Below are positions 27,437-34,531 of a stretch of DNA of 64,000 nt, piece by piece. The stretch's first letter is position 1. Every line of letters starts with the position of its first letter. The translations under genes were made by a program, and so were the position numbers. The stretch spans positions 1 through 64,000 of the forward strand of contig JANQQL010000050.1 in assembly GCA_028289345.1 (NCBI GenBank), written 5' to 3'. A model generated the notes under the pieces. It did no database searches, had not been told where the DNA came from, and worked only from the letters and a program-made list of their open reading frames with translations. The DNA comes from Planctomycetota bacterium. GTDB taxonomy: Bacteria > Planctomycetota > B15-G4 > SIAN01.

Positions 27437-28037
27437 TCCTCCGAAGCAAGCCAACCCCAAGGCACGAGAGCCCGACGTTCGCAGCCCTCCCTCTGCCACG
27501 GGGACTGACATGATGCCGCACGGTCGAAAAACCGACAAGGCCTGCGGAAACTTCGGCCAAGGACCCGAGTGAGGCCCAAGAACTGTGTCAACGGACCGAT
27601 CGAACCCATCGCCATAGGGATCGGCAAAGCAACCACATTGGAAGCACTGTGGTCCGCTCGAGAAGTTCGTGTTTCGTCAGGGACACTTCGGAGCGTCAGC
27701 GGCGAGACAGATTGGTCGACGAGGGGACGCGCCGCCTCACTCCGATCAACCGTCGCAACGGTGAGGGAAGACCCCCTTGGCGAGGATCAATCTGTCTTCA
27801 TCGCGTGGAAGACCGAGGACATCATCACCAAGCCAGAAGGGACCTGGATCAGCCGCACTCGGCCTTCAGGAATCATCCACCGAGGTCCCGGTTCCGGGAA
27901 CAGACCGCCAACGCAAGTCGTCCGGCCTCAACCTCTGGCGAGCACAAGGGATCACCGAACGCCGTGCGCGAAAGTGCGAGTTCGCTCAACCCGCGCCGGT
28001 CGCTGCCCCCTTCATGCGACGCCTGGGCAAACCCGCC
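27437..28037. other. Intergenic region holding one copy of a dispersed repeat
   Basis: This 601-bp gap lies between two minus-strand genes. Open frames across it are shadows without family character. It contains the degenerate repeat described at 27814-27881. No promoter could be assigned by eye. Confidence 0.4.
27814..27881 (-). repeat. Dispersed intergenic element, copy 1 of 3
   Basis: Read on the minus strand this segment carries ATTCCTGAAGGCC, then GATCCAGGTCCCTTCTGGCT and TGGTGATGATG. It aligns with 36968-37035 (ATTCATGAAGGCC, GACCCAAGTCGTTTCTGGTT) with a single 1-nt gap, and with 57530-57597. It is the most diverged copy and sits about 380 bp upstream of the VCBS protein start. Confidence 0.55.
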
Positions 28038-29702
28038 TCACCCAGAAGCAACTTCGGTTTTCGAGTCTTCCTCGGCCACCTTCGGGTTGGCGAGCATGGT
28101 GGCGCCATCGACGTACTGGTACACGTCGTATCCCACGTCATAAAGGCCACTCAGCAGGGCGTGTTTGACGTAGAGATCTTCCGGCTTCACGATCTGAGGA
28201 ATGCGCAGCACGAAGTACCCCGAATCGAGCTCTCGGAACTTGTCGAAGGAAGCCATGACCTCCTCCTTCGTGGCTTGAACCTCATCGGCGAGCATCTCGA
28301 CGAAGTACTCGGCCAAGTCCATGCCGCTGTCGACACCCTTTTGCTCCATCAAAGCGAGGATGCGAGCTGAATTGATGCGCGTCTCGAGCTTCTCGGCGAC
28401 CCGGAAGAACAAACCGTCCTCTTCTTCGTCTTCCGTGGCAGCCACGATCAGCGAGAGGAACTCCACCGCATCGGGATTGTCGATCAGGGACTGCTGAAAC
28501 TCTTCGTTGCCCTCTTCTTCCCACAGGGTGGTCACATACTCCGTCGCGTTGTAGCGAAGGTCGCGAGAGAACAGGAACTCACGCCGTTCGTCTTCGTCCA
28601 TGGGCTCTTCCTCCAGGGAGAACAGTCGCTCTCCCATGTCGAGCAATGCCGACACGAACAGGTCGTCGAGGGCCATTCGTTTCTCGTCGGTCAGCCCCTT
28701 GCGAGCCTTCATCAACGCGACTCGGATGCGCTGCACTCCATCGATGCCTAGCAAGCGCGGAGAAGTCGGATGCTGGTAGCAGTGCAGCAACGCGTCCAAG
28801 TTCTTGGCACCGTCCGAGATCAGGAAGTTGACCGAGTCCCGGTAGAGTTCCCCCGCCGCGGAGACCAGCTGCCGCGATTCCCGCTCGCTCTCCAAGATCG
28901 CTTTGGTGGCGGAAGTCGCCATGGCGTCGGCGTGGTCCGCCATCTCCGGATCCATGTCCGGATGGCGCAGCAGTCCTCGACAAGTGAACAGGATCGGAAG
29001 CACCTCGACCGGCGAGGCTTCCGAGCTCATCAGCGACTCCAAGCTGGCTCGCGCTTCCAGAACGTCGCCCGCTCGATAGAGCCCCTCGATCGAGGCTCCC
29101 AGAGAACTCGGCGCCAGAGAATCGCGCAGCCGGTACAAAGTCTCGAAGGTGTGCCGGACGATCGGCTCTTTCTTGCCCGCATCGACCAAGTCTTTGCAAC
29201 CACGTCCAAGATGGCGCGCGATTCCCGGAAGAACTTTGGAGTCTTCCGGTCGCTGGTGAATTCCCTCGAGCAGCAAGGCGAGATTCTCAGGCCCGCCTCG
29301 GTCGGCCAGGATGGCTGCTGCTTCCGTGACTGCGGGAACGTCCGTGTGCTTGGGATCCTTGACGATGACCTGAAGCAGTCCCAGGGTCTCGAGCAGCGGC
29401 GCGACCGTCGCGTACTCCTTGTCGCGAAACTGCCGCCATTCCTCTTCGCTCAAGGTGTTGGCCCCGCCGGTATGGGGCACGTGAGCTGCCAGAGTTTCGA
29501 AGGCGAGGATTCGGTCTTCGTCGTTTTCGGCGCGCAGCAACACGCGCCGGGCGATCCCGAAGTCCGGACAAGGCTTCATCCGATCCTTGTCCTCTTTGCT
29601 GTCGCTCGGGGGAGAAGAGTGCTGCTGAGCCAAGCCTTGCGAGCTGGTCGCGACCAGGAGGAAGAGTCCGACTCGAAGCGCGTCACGCAACCTGAGGGTC
29701 AT
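28038..29702 (-). CDS. Secreted alpha-helical protein of unknown function
   Basis: A 554-residue protein with a signal peptide (LRVGLFLLVATSSQGLAQQ) and an almost wholly helical, acidic mature chain. Segments such as ILADRGGPENLALLLEGIHQ, FETLYRLRDSL and LLHCYQHPTSPRLLGIDG recall HEAT- or Sel1-like helical hairpins, but no repeat is regular enough to name. No catalytic motif was found. ATG 29702 has GGAGA about 9 nt upstream. The same frame remains open to 31205 but that extension runs antisense through two real plus-strand genes and is rejected. It stands alone between two intergenic regions of about 600 bp. Confidence 0.75.
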   Translation of the reverse strand: MTLRLRDALRVGLFLLVATSSQGLAQQHSSPPSDSKEDKDRMKPCPDFGIARRVLLRAENDEDRILAFETLAAHVPHTGGANTLSEEEWRQFRDKEYATVAPLLETLGLLQVIVKDPKHTDVPAVTEAAAILADRGGPENLALLLEGIHQRPEDSKVLPGIARHLGRGCKDLVDAGKKEPIVRHTFETLYRLRDSLAPSSLGASIEGLYRAGDVLEARASLESLMSSEASPVEVLPILFTCRGLLRHPDMDPEMADHADAMATSATKAILESERESRQLVSAAGELYRDSVNFLISDGAKNLDALLHCYQHPTSPRLLGIDGVQRIRVALMKARKGLTDEKRMALDDLFVSALLDMGERLFSLEEEPMDEDERREFLFSRDLRYNATEYVTTLWEEEGNEEFQQSLIDNPDAVEFLSLIVAATEDEEEDGLFFRVAEKLETRINSARILALMEQKGVDSGMDLAEYFVEMLADEVQATKEEVMASFDKFRELDSGYFVLRIPQIVKPEDLYVKHALLSGLYDVGYDVYQYVDGATMLANPKVAEEDSKTEVASG

Positions 29703-30290
29703 GGAAGAGATCTCCGGCGAGCCGACAGCGGCTCGAGGTTGAAAGGACGATGGCGATACGTTTGCACCGGTGCCTTTGTGAGTTCGGTGCGGCAAAGGCA
29801 CATCGGCAACGAGTGGCCCCTCCGGACCAGGATCGCGCGGTTTCCTGTCATGCAAAACCGACTCCAAACGAGTGTACCATTCCCGCCCTACCCACCGTTC
29901 GATGGCCGAGGCGGGAAGGTTGCGCCAAAGTCGCCCGAGTTTGCCAAGGGCCCCCTGGCCACGCGGTCCTGCCTCTCCCCCGGAAGTCCCGGGAGTTCCT
30001 GCCATGAGACGCAGGTAGTCCTTGGGCAAGACATGGCAACCTGGCCGAGGGGTTCCCATTTCGTAACCCTTCGCAGCCTCGGCCGGCGGCTCGTTGCAAG
30101 GACCGTTGCAGCTTCCGACGGCGGACGAGGAACCGCCCTCGGCTTCCCTGGTTGGCAAGCCCGATCGAGCAGCTCCGGGCAGGCCCGTTTTTTCCCGGGA
30201 GATGGAGCTCGTTCCCGGTAACTCTGGATTCCGCCCGTAGCTTCCACGTTGGCCACGATTTGGACGCTTGCCCCCGCTCAGGAACTTGCT
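29703..30290. other. Divergent intergenic region
   Basis: A 588-bp gap between the secreted helical protein (minus) and the methyltransferase (plus). Promoters for both are expected here. I see no repeat, RNA gene or credible small ORF in it. Confidence 0.35.
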
Positions 30291-30911
30291 GTGACCGACT
30301 TCTCTTCGGACCTTCGCCACACGTTCGGCTCGATCGACATCTACTTGTTCGACCAGCTCCATCGCGGCCGCTTCGACGGCTGCCACAAGGTCCTCGACGT
30401 CGGCTGTGGGAGTGGGCGCAACCTGGTGTTTCTGCTTCGCCATGGCTTGGAGGCGTTCGCCGTAGACCAGGAAGCGGCGGCGGTGGAACGCACCCGGGAT
30501 CTGGTCCGACAGTTGGCTCCCCACTTGTCGGAGACGAACATTTGTCAGGCCACGGCCGAGGAGCTGCCGTACTCCGACGCGAGTTTTGACGCCGTGCTGT
30601 GCAACGCGGTGCTGCACTTTGCTTCTGATCAAGATCACTTCTGGCGAATGGTGAGCGAACTCGGTCGGGTGTTGCGACCGGGGGGAATCCTCTTCACCCG
30701 ATTGGCTTCCGACATCGGGCTCGAAGACCGAGTCCGTCCGCTCGGGGAGGGCCGCTACCGCTTGCCGGATGGCTCCGATCGCTTTCTGGTCAACGAGGCG
30801 ATGCTGCTTCAAGCCACCGATCGAATCGGTGGCGAACTCCTCGACCCATTGAAGACCACGATCGTGCAGAACCTCCGCTGCATGACCACTTGGTGCGTGC
30901 GAAAGAAGTAG
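30291..30911 (+). CDS. Class I SAM-dependent methyltransferase
   Basis: A 206-residue methyltransferase. Motif I is KVLDVGCGSGRNLVFLL, the acidic end of strand 2 is AFAVDQEAAAVERT, motif II is LPYSDASFDAVLCNAVLHF and motif III is ELGRVLRPGGILFTRLA. These place it in the UbiE/Methyltransf_11 group; the substrate is unknown. The start is GTG 30291, with AGGA about 8 nt upstream; TTG 30249 is in frame but adds nothing recognisable. The YciH-like gene begins 4 nt after the stop, so both are probably co-transcribed, though no functional link is evident. Confidence 0.9.
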   Translation: MTDFSSDLRHTFGSIDIYLFDQLHRGRFDGCHKVLDVGCGSGRNLVFLLRHGLEAFAVDQEAAAVERTRDLVRQLAPHLSETNICQATAEELPYSDASFDAVLCNAVLHFASDQDHFWRMVSELGRVLRPGGILFTRLASDIGLEDRVRPLGEGRYRLPDGSDRFLVNEAMLLQATDRIGGELLDPLKTTIVQNLRCMTTWCVRKK

Positions 30912-30914
30912 CTC

Positions 30915-31268
30915 ATGAACAACCACGGCCGACTCGTCTACTCCTCCGACTTCGGCGCCATGTGTCCCGACTGCCGGCGCCCGAAGGACCACTGCCGTTG
31001 CAAGTCCACCCCTCGCACGTTTGCCACGGATGGCGTCGTTCGCCTTCGCCGGGAAACCAAGGGCCGCAAGGGCAAGGGAGTGACCCTGGTGACCGGTGTT
31101 CCCTTGAACTCCGAAGAACTCGCCAAGCTGGGCAAGGAGCTCAAGAAGAAGTGCGGAAGCGGGGGCACCGTCAAAGACGGGGTGATCGAGATTCAGGGCG
31201 ATCACCGGGACACTCTGCTGCCGTTGCTCGAAGCGAAGGGTTGGGTGGTGAAGAAGGCCGGCGGGTGA
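30915..31268 (+). CDS. yciH: Translation initiation factor SUI1/YciH family protein
   Basis: A 117-residue protein homologous to eukaryotic eIF1/SUI1 and E. coli YciH, thought to affect start-site fidelity on the 30S subunit. The N-terminus has a small zinc-ribbon-like Cys pair (MCPDCRRPKDHCRCK). The SUI1 fold shows RRETKGRKGKGVTLVTGVPL, LAKLGKELKKKCGSGGTVKD and IEIQGDHRDTLLPLLEAKGW. Length and motif order match bacterial YciH. It follows the methyltransferase by 4 nt. The downstream gene converges. Confidence 0.94.
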   Translation: MNNHGRLVYSSDFGAMCPDCRRPKDHCRCKSTPRTFATDGVVRLRRETKGRKGKGVTLVTGVPLNSEELAKLGKELKKKCGSGGTVKDGVIEIQGDHRDTLLPLLEAKGWVVKKAGG

Positions 31269-31348
31269 CGGGCTCGTCGCCTTTCGTCGAGCAAGAACGA
31301 ACCATCCGGACGAGAGCCCTCGACGAGTCTGTCATCGAACGCCCGGGC

Positions 31349-32131
31349 CTAGCGATCCGGGGGGTACTTGTCGGGTTGCGTCATGAACTCGCGAAGATCG
31401 CTCCAGGAACCGAACTGCAGGACCGTGTTCTGGTGAATGGCGAGAATGTCGGGTTGGGCTTCCTCACCACTCACCGGGCAACGATCGTTGTTCGCAAACC
31501 TGGCCCTCGGAAACATGCCAAGGGTGAGAGACCGAATGGGGTTTTCCTGGAAGGACTTCTGGCACTCTTCGTGGCACCTTTGCACCGGTCGCCCTTGGAA
31601 GACGGGTAACTCCGCGGCCTGCTGTTGGCGGTCTTCTTGTCTCGTCTTCCCCTCTGACTCTTGCCCGAGTTTCGAACGAGAGGGAACCAGCTTCTGACAG
31701 ATCTTCCACGGCTCCGAAGCCGTTGGATACGCGCGTTGGTGCCAGGCCTTCGCCGACTGGGAACCATCCCGAGCGCACTTTTGACAACAGAAGTAGACTC
31801 GCTGGCCCTGGTACTCGTAGAACGCGTCCGGCAACACCGGATCACCGGACATCGGGCAGGCTCGATTGCCGAAGAATGGGATGACCACCAGGTTGTCCCG
31901 GCAGCGCAAGTGAATCGGCGACTGCTGGTAGATCTCTTCCTTGCTTCGTGAACAAATGAGCTGATCCTGAGAACGCAGGTCCGGATCCACAACGCACGGC
32001 GGCTTGGTTTCCCGTTCGGGGCTCGAGGCCTCCTCCGCCAGAACATGGCCCGATCCACAGAGGGAGAGTGCCGCCACGACGATCGTCTGCGGGACCCAGG
32101 TGACCTCAACAAACAGAACCGAATTGCTCAC
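31349..32131 (-). CDS. Secreted YHS/TRASH-like cysteine-rich protein
   Basis: A 260-residue exported protein. A signal peptide (VPQTIVVAALSLCGSGHVLA) precedes NRACPMSGDPVLPDAFYEYQ and GQRVYFCCQKC, a CPxSG...YFCCxxC arrangement like YHS/TRASH metal-binding domains. A second CPVSGEEAQ with QFGSWSDLREFMTQPDKY near the C-terminus looks like a degenerate second unit without the FCCxxC half. Between them is a charged linker (SKLGQESEGKTRQEDRQQQ). Heavy-metal or copper sensing is the usual family context, but no metal transporter is adjacent. GTG 32131 is chosen because AGGAG lies 8 nt upstream and it begins the signal peptide. Confidence 0.75.
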   Translation of the reverse strand: MSNSVLFVEVTWVPQTIVVAALSLCGSGHVLAEEASSPERETKPPCVVDPDLRSQDQLICSRSKEEIYQQSPIHLRCRDNLVVIPFFGNRACPMSGDPVLPDAFYEYQGQRVYFCCQKCARDGSQSAKAWHQRAYPTASEPWKICQKLVPSRSKLGQESEGKTRQEDRQQQAAELPVFQGRPVQRCHEECQKSFQENPIRSLTLGMFPRARFANNDRCPVSGEEAQPDILAIHQNTVLQFGSWSDLREFMTQPDKYPPDR

Positions 32132-32313
32132 CGCGAAGACTCCTTGGAACGGTAGCGTTCTCGTCAGCGGGACGGATCGTTCGACCGGGGGTGGCGGATC
32201 AAACCCGGGAGCGTTTCGCGAAACATTCAACAGCTTTGAACCGCTCGTTCCCTCGAAACACGGACGATAGCACAAGCAACTCCACGCCGCTGGCGAAGCC
32301 AACGACCCGAGCC

Positions 32314-32796
32314 ATGACGCGAAGAGAGATCACCCTGGAGGTTGCGGAGTACCTGGACTCCGACGACTCGCGCGCGAGCTCCGTGCCTCGCGAAGAGGCA
32401 CGAGAGGTCTTGCACCGTTTCCTGGAGTGCGCCTACGAGCGCGTGGCCAAAGCGCCCCAGCACCTGGACGGCGAGGACCTGAGTGCCATCCTGCGGGACC
32501 ATTTGCCTCGCCACTTTCGTCGTCGGGAACCCCTGGCCCAACAGGTTTCAGACACTTTGGAGTCGTACCTCGACGACCTCGAGACGCGGCACACAGTGGT
32601 GCACTCTTTCGAACTGCGCCAGGCGCTGGCCATGAACGCCTCGGCGTTTCTCTCTGCCGTGGAGATCGGCTCCGCAGACCCAGCCAGCGTCGCTCCCTCG
32701 GAGCAGATCGTCGGCCGCGGCAGCAAAGTGGGACGCAACGATCCGTGCCCTTGCGGCAGCGGGAAGAAGTTCAAGAAGTGCTGCGGTCGCGGGTAA
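32314..32796 (+). CDS. SEC-C zinc-finger protein
   Basis: A 160-residue cytoplasmic protein ending in KVGRNDPCPCGSGKKFKKCC, the SEC-C zinc-binding motif found at the end of SecA and in stand-alone proteins. The N-terminal 130 residues are helical (ITLEVAEYLDSDDSRASS, then LHRFLECAYERVAKAPQ) and not recognised. SEC-C proteins are often linked to ribosome or SecB interaction, so a role near translation or export is possible but not shown. ATG 32314 is taken as start; the upstream frame to 32191 has no protein character. A weak Shine-Dalgarno is the main uncertainty. Confidence 0.82.
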   Translation: MTRREITLEVAEYLDSDDSRASSVPREEAREVLHRFLECAYERVAKAPQHLDGEDLSAILRDHLPRHFRRREPLAQQVSDTLESYLDDLETRHTVVHSFELRQALAMNASAFLSAVEIGSADPASVAPSEQIVGRGSKVGRNDPCPCGSGKKFKKCCGRG

Positions 32797-32914
32797 AACA
32801 GCCCCTGGGGAAGGTGGGCCCAAGTGATTCCACGGGCTCGCAGGCCGTGAAGAACTCTTCCACCTCCTGAGAGGCGGGTCAACTCAAGTCGCTGTCCACT
32901 CCTCGGATGAATCC

Positions 32915-33703
32915 ATGGCCTGGTTGCAACTTGCCAACGAGTATCTCGCCGCCAACGGCTGGCGTTGGAGCGCCCACGCGACCGTCGCCCGAGTCGCCAG
33001 GAAACTCGGGCTGGACTCCCTCGAACGCGCCAGCGAACAGCGCATGCGTGGCCTCGAGAGCAAGTACAACCTGCCGGGCCGTCACAGCGTGCGCACCAAT
33101 CGCCGCATCTGGACCGAGTGGGACTGGAACCAACGAGGGGAAGAGTGGACCCACGATGAAGCGTTCAAGCAATCCATCATCCAGGAAGTGATGGGAAAAC
33201 ACCTGAGGCCTGACACTCGCATCTTGGAGATTGGCCCGGGCGGCGGTCGGTGGACCGAGGCACTGGAACCCCTGGCCGCCCAACTCGTGCTGGTGGACCT
33301 GTCCGAGTCCTGCATTCAGGTCTGCAAAGAGCGCTTCGCCCAGTCGAACAAGATCGAGTTCCACGTCAACGACGGCTGCACTCTCGACTTCCTCGACACG
33401 GACTCCCTGGATCACATCTGGTCCTACGACGTATTCGTCCACATCAGTCCGAAGGAAGCCGGCCAATACCTGAAGGAGTTCGCCCGCGTCCTACGCTCGG
33501 GGGGGCGCGCCGTCATTCACCACCCCGGCGAAGGTGGCGGCCACGGCGGCTGGCGCAGCAACATGACTGCGTCACGATTCCGCGAACTGCTGGAGGAACA
33601 CCAACTCAAGCTCGTCGACCAATTCGACTCCTGGGGGCCGAATGGCGAGCATGATCTGGGGGCCTACAAGGACGTGATCACGGTGTTCGAAAGGGCGCGC
33701 TGA
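32915..33703 (+). CDS. Class I SAM-dependent methyltransferase
   Basis: A 262-residue methyltransferase. TRILEIGPGGGRWTEALEPL is motif I, QLVLVDLSESCIQVCKERF the second strand, LDHIWSYDVFVHISPKEAG motif II and EFARVLRSGGRAVIHHPG motif III. The approximately 80-residue N-terminal region (LANEYLAANGWRWSAHATV) is helical and may bind substrate. The WTEWDWNQRGEEWTHDEA stretch resembles methyltransferases acting on sugars or small metabolites, but the substrate is unknown. ATG 32915 lies 118 bp after the SEC-C stop. It converges on the MazF-like gene 92 bp away. Confidence 0.88.
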   Translation: MAWLQLANEYLAANGWRWSAHATVARVARKLGLDSLERASEQRMRGLESKYNLPGRHSVRTNRRIWTEWDWNQRGEEWTHDEAFKQSIIQEVMGKHLRPDTRILEIGPGGGRWTEALEPLAAQLVLVDLSESCIQVCKERFAQSNKIEFHVNDGCTLDFLDTDSLDHIWSYDVFVHISPKEAGQYLKEFARVLRSGGRAVIHHPGEGGGHGGWRSNMTASRFRELLEEHQLKLVDQFDSWGPNGEHDLGAYKDVITVFERAR

Positions 33704-33795
33704 AGCATCGCGTCCCCTCGTTTCTCGGCACCAAGCTCTTTGAGTCCGCTGCATTCAATGCGGGGTTCGCGTCCCACGAATCCTCGAACTCACCA

Positions 33796-34140
33796 TTACC
33801 GACCCAGCAGCAAGCCCATTCCATCGAGAACGAGTCCAACTTTGGTCCTCGACAACTTTGCAACGCGATCGCGGAGGGAGCCCTTGTCCAGGGTCACGAC
33901 CTGCGAGACATTCGCGACCGAGTCTCGATCCAACTTGGTAGTTCGCGCAGGAAGCAGCACGTTCCCCGGTGCATCTGCCCAGCGCAGGTTGCTGGTGAGA
34001 GCAACACAAACCACGGTCGACAGACGACTACGGTTGAATGCGTCGCATTGAACGACCAAGACGGGTCGTCGAAAACCTGGCTCGGATCCCAAGGGGTCGG
34101 GCAGGTCCGCCCACCAGATCTCCCCTTGAGAAACTACCAC
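33796..34140 (-). CDS. mazF: MazF/PemK-family toxin (endoribonuclease)
   Basis: Toxin of a type II toxin-antitoxin pair, 114 residues, normal for MazF. SQGEIWWADLPDPLGSEPG and RRPVLVVQCDAFNRSRLSTV are the opening strands of the CcdB/PemK fold. VVCVALTSNLRWADAPGN, KLDRDSVANVSQVVTLDKG and LRDRVAKLSRTKVGLVLDG follow in family order. By family it cleaves mRNA. The start is GTG 34140, inside the last codons of the antitoxin (7-nt overlap), giving coupled translation as usual for such pairs. The in-frame extension to 34209 runs inside the antitoxin gene and is rejected. Confidence 0.93.
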   Translation of the reverse strand: MVVSQGEIWWADLPDPLGSEPGFRRPVLVVQCDAFNRSRLSTVVCVALTSNLRWADAPGNVLLPARTTKLDRDSVANVSQVVTLDKGSLRDRVAKLSRTKVGLVLDGMGLLLGR

Positions 34141-34373
34141 TCGGTGCGCTCGAGAGTCCGGCGGCCCGCCGCGTCGAGGAAAGGATCCTTGGTCCCCTCC
34201 CGATCGCAAACCTCGTTCAGCGCATCGGTGATGGCATCGGGAGAATGGCGAGCGACGTACTCACGAATGGCCTCGCAGTAGAGCCGGCTGCGAGAAGTCT
34301 GCATGGACGCCGCGAGACGTTCCGCGTCTTCGAAAAGGTCATCGGGGATGGAGATCGCAGTTTTCATACTCAT
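34134..34373 (-). CDS. Antitoxin of a MazEF-type pair (ribbon-helix-helix)
   Basis: A 79-residue antitoxin. MKTAISIPDDLFEDAERLAA is the ribbon-helix-helix strand and first helix, and SRSRLYCEAIREYVARH the second helix; this resembles RHH antitoxins paired with MazF/PemK rather than the AbrB-type E. coli MazE. The C-terminal acidic part (TDALNEVCDREGTKDPFLDA) would wrap the toxin. Start at ATG 34373 or ATG 34367. It lies over an inverted repeat (34365-34389), consistent with autorepression by the complex. Confidence 0.92.
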   Translation of the reverse strand: MSMKTAISIPDDLFEDAERLAASMQTSRSRLYCEAIREYVARHSPDAITDALNEVCDREGTKDPFLDAAGRRTLERTEW

Positions 34374-34389
34374 GGTATAACTCAGTATG
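34365..34389. promoter_or_regulatory. Inverted repeat at the antitoxin start, likely autoregulatory operator
   Basis: CATACT (34365-34370) and AGTATG (34384-34389) are perfect half-sites 13 bp apart, spanning the antitoxin start codon. The spacer contains TATAAC/GTTATA, a plausible -10 for a transcript with a very short leader. Ribbon-helix-helix antitoxins typically bind such repeats; direct binding is inferred. Confidence 0.55.
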
Positions 34390-34531
34390 ACTAGCAGTCA
34401 AACCCGCCCCAGGCTCCTCTCCCCAGACGTCGGACGCACTCGGTTGGTCACGCTCTCCCGCCGGTGAGACTTCGCTCTGAACACTCCCCACCCCACCCGA
34501 GGGACCGCATCACCGCCCGGGCGACCAGCTC

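Noticed and set aside
29703..31205. 500-codon N-terminal extension of the secreted helical protein on the minus strand
   Set aside because: It runs antisense through the methyltransferase and YciH genes, and a signal peptide with Shine-Dalgarno begins at 29702.
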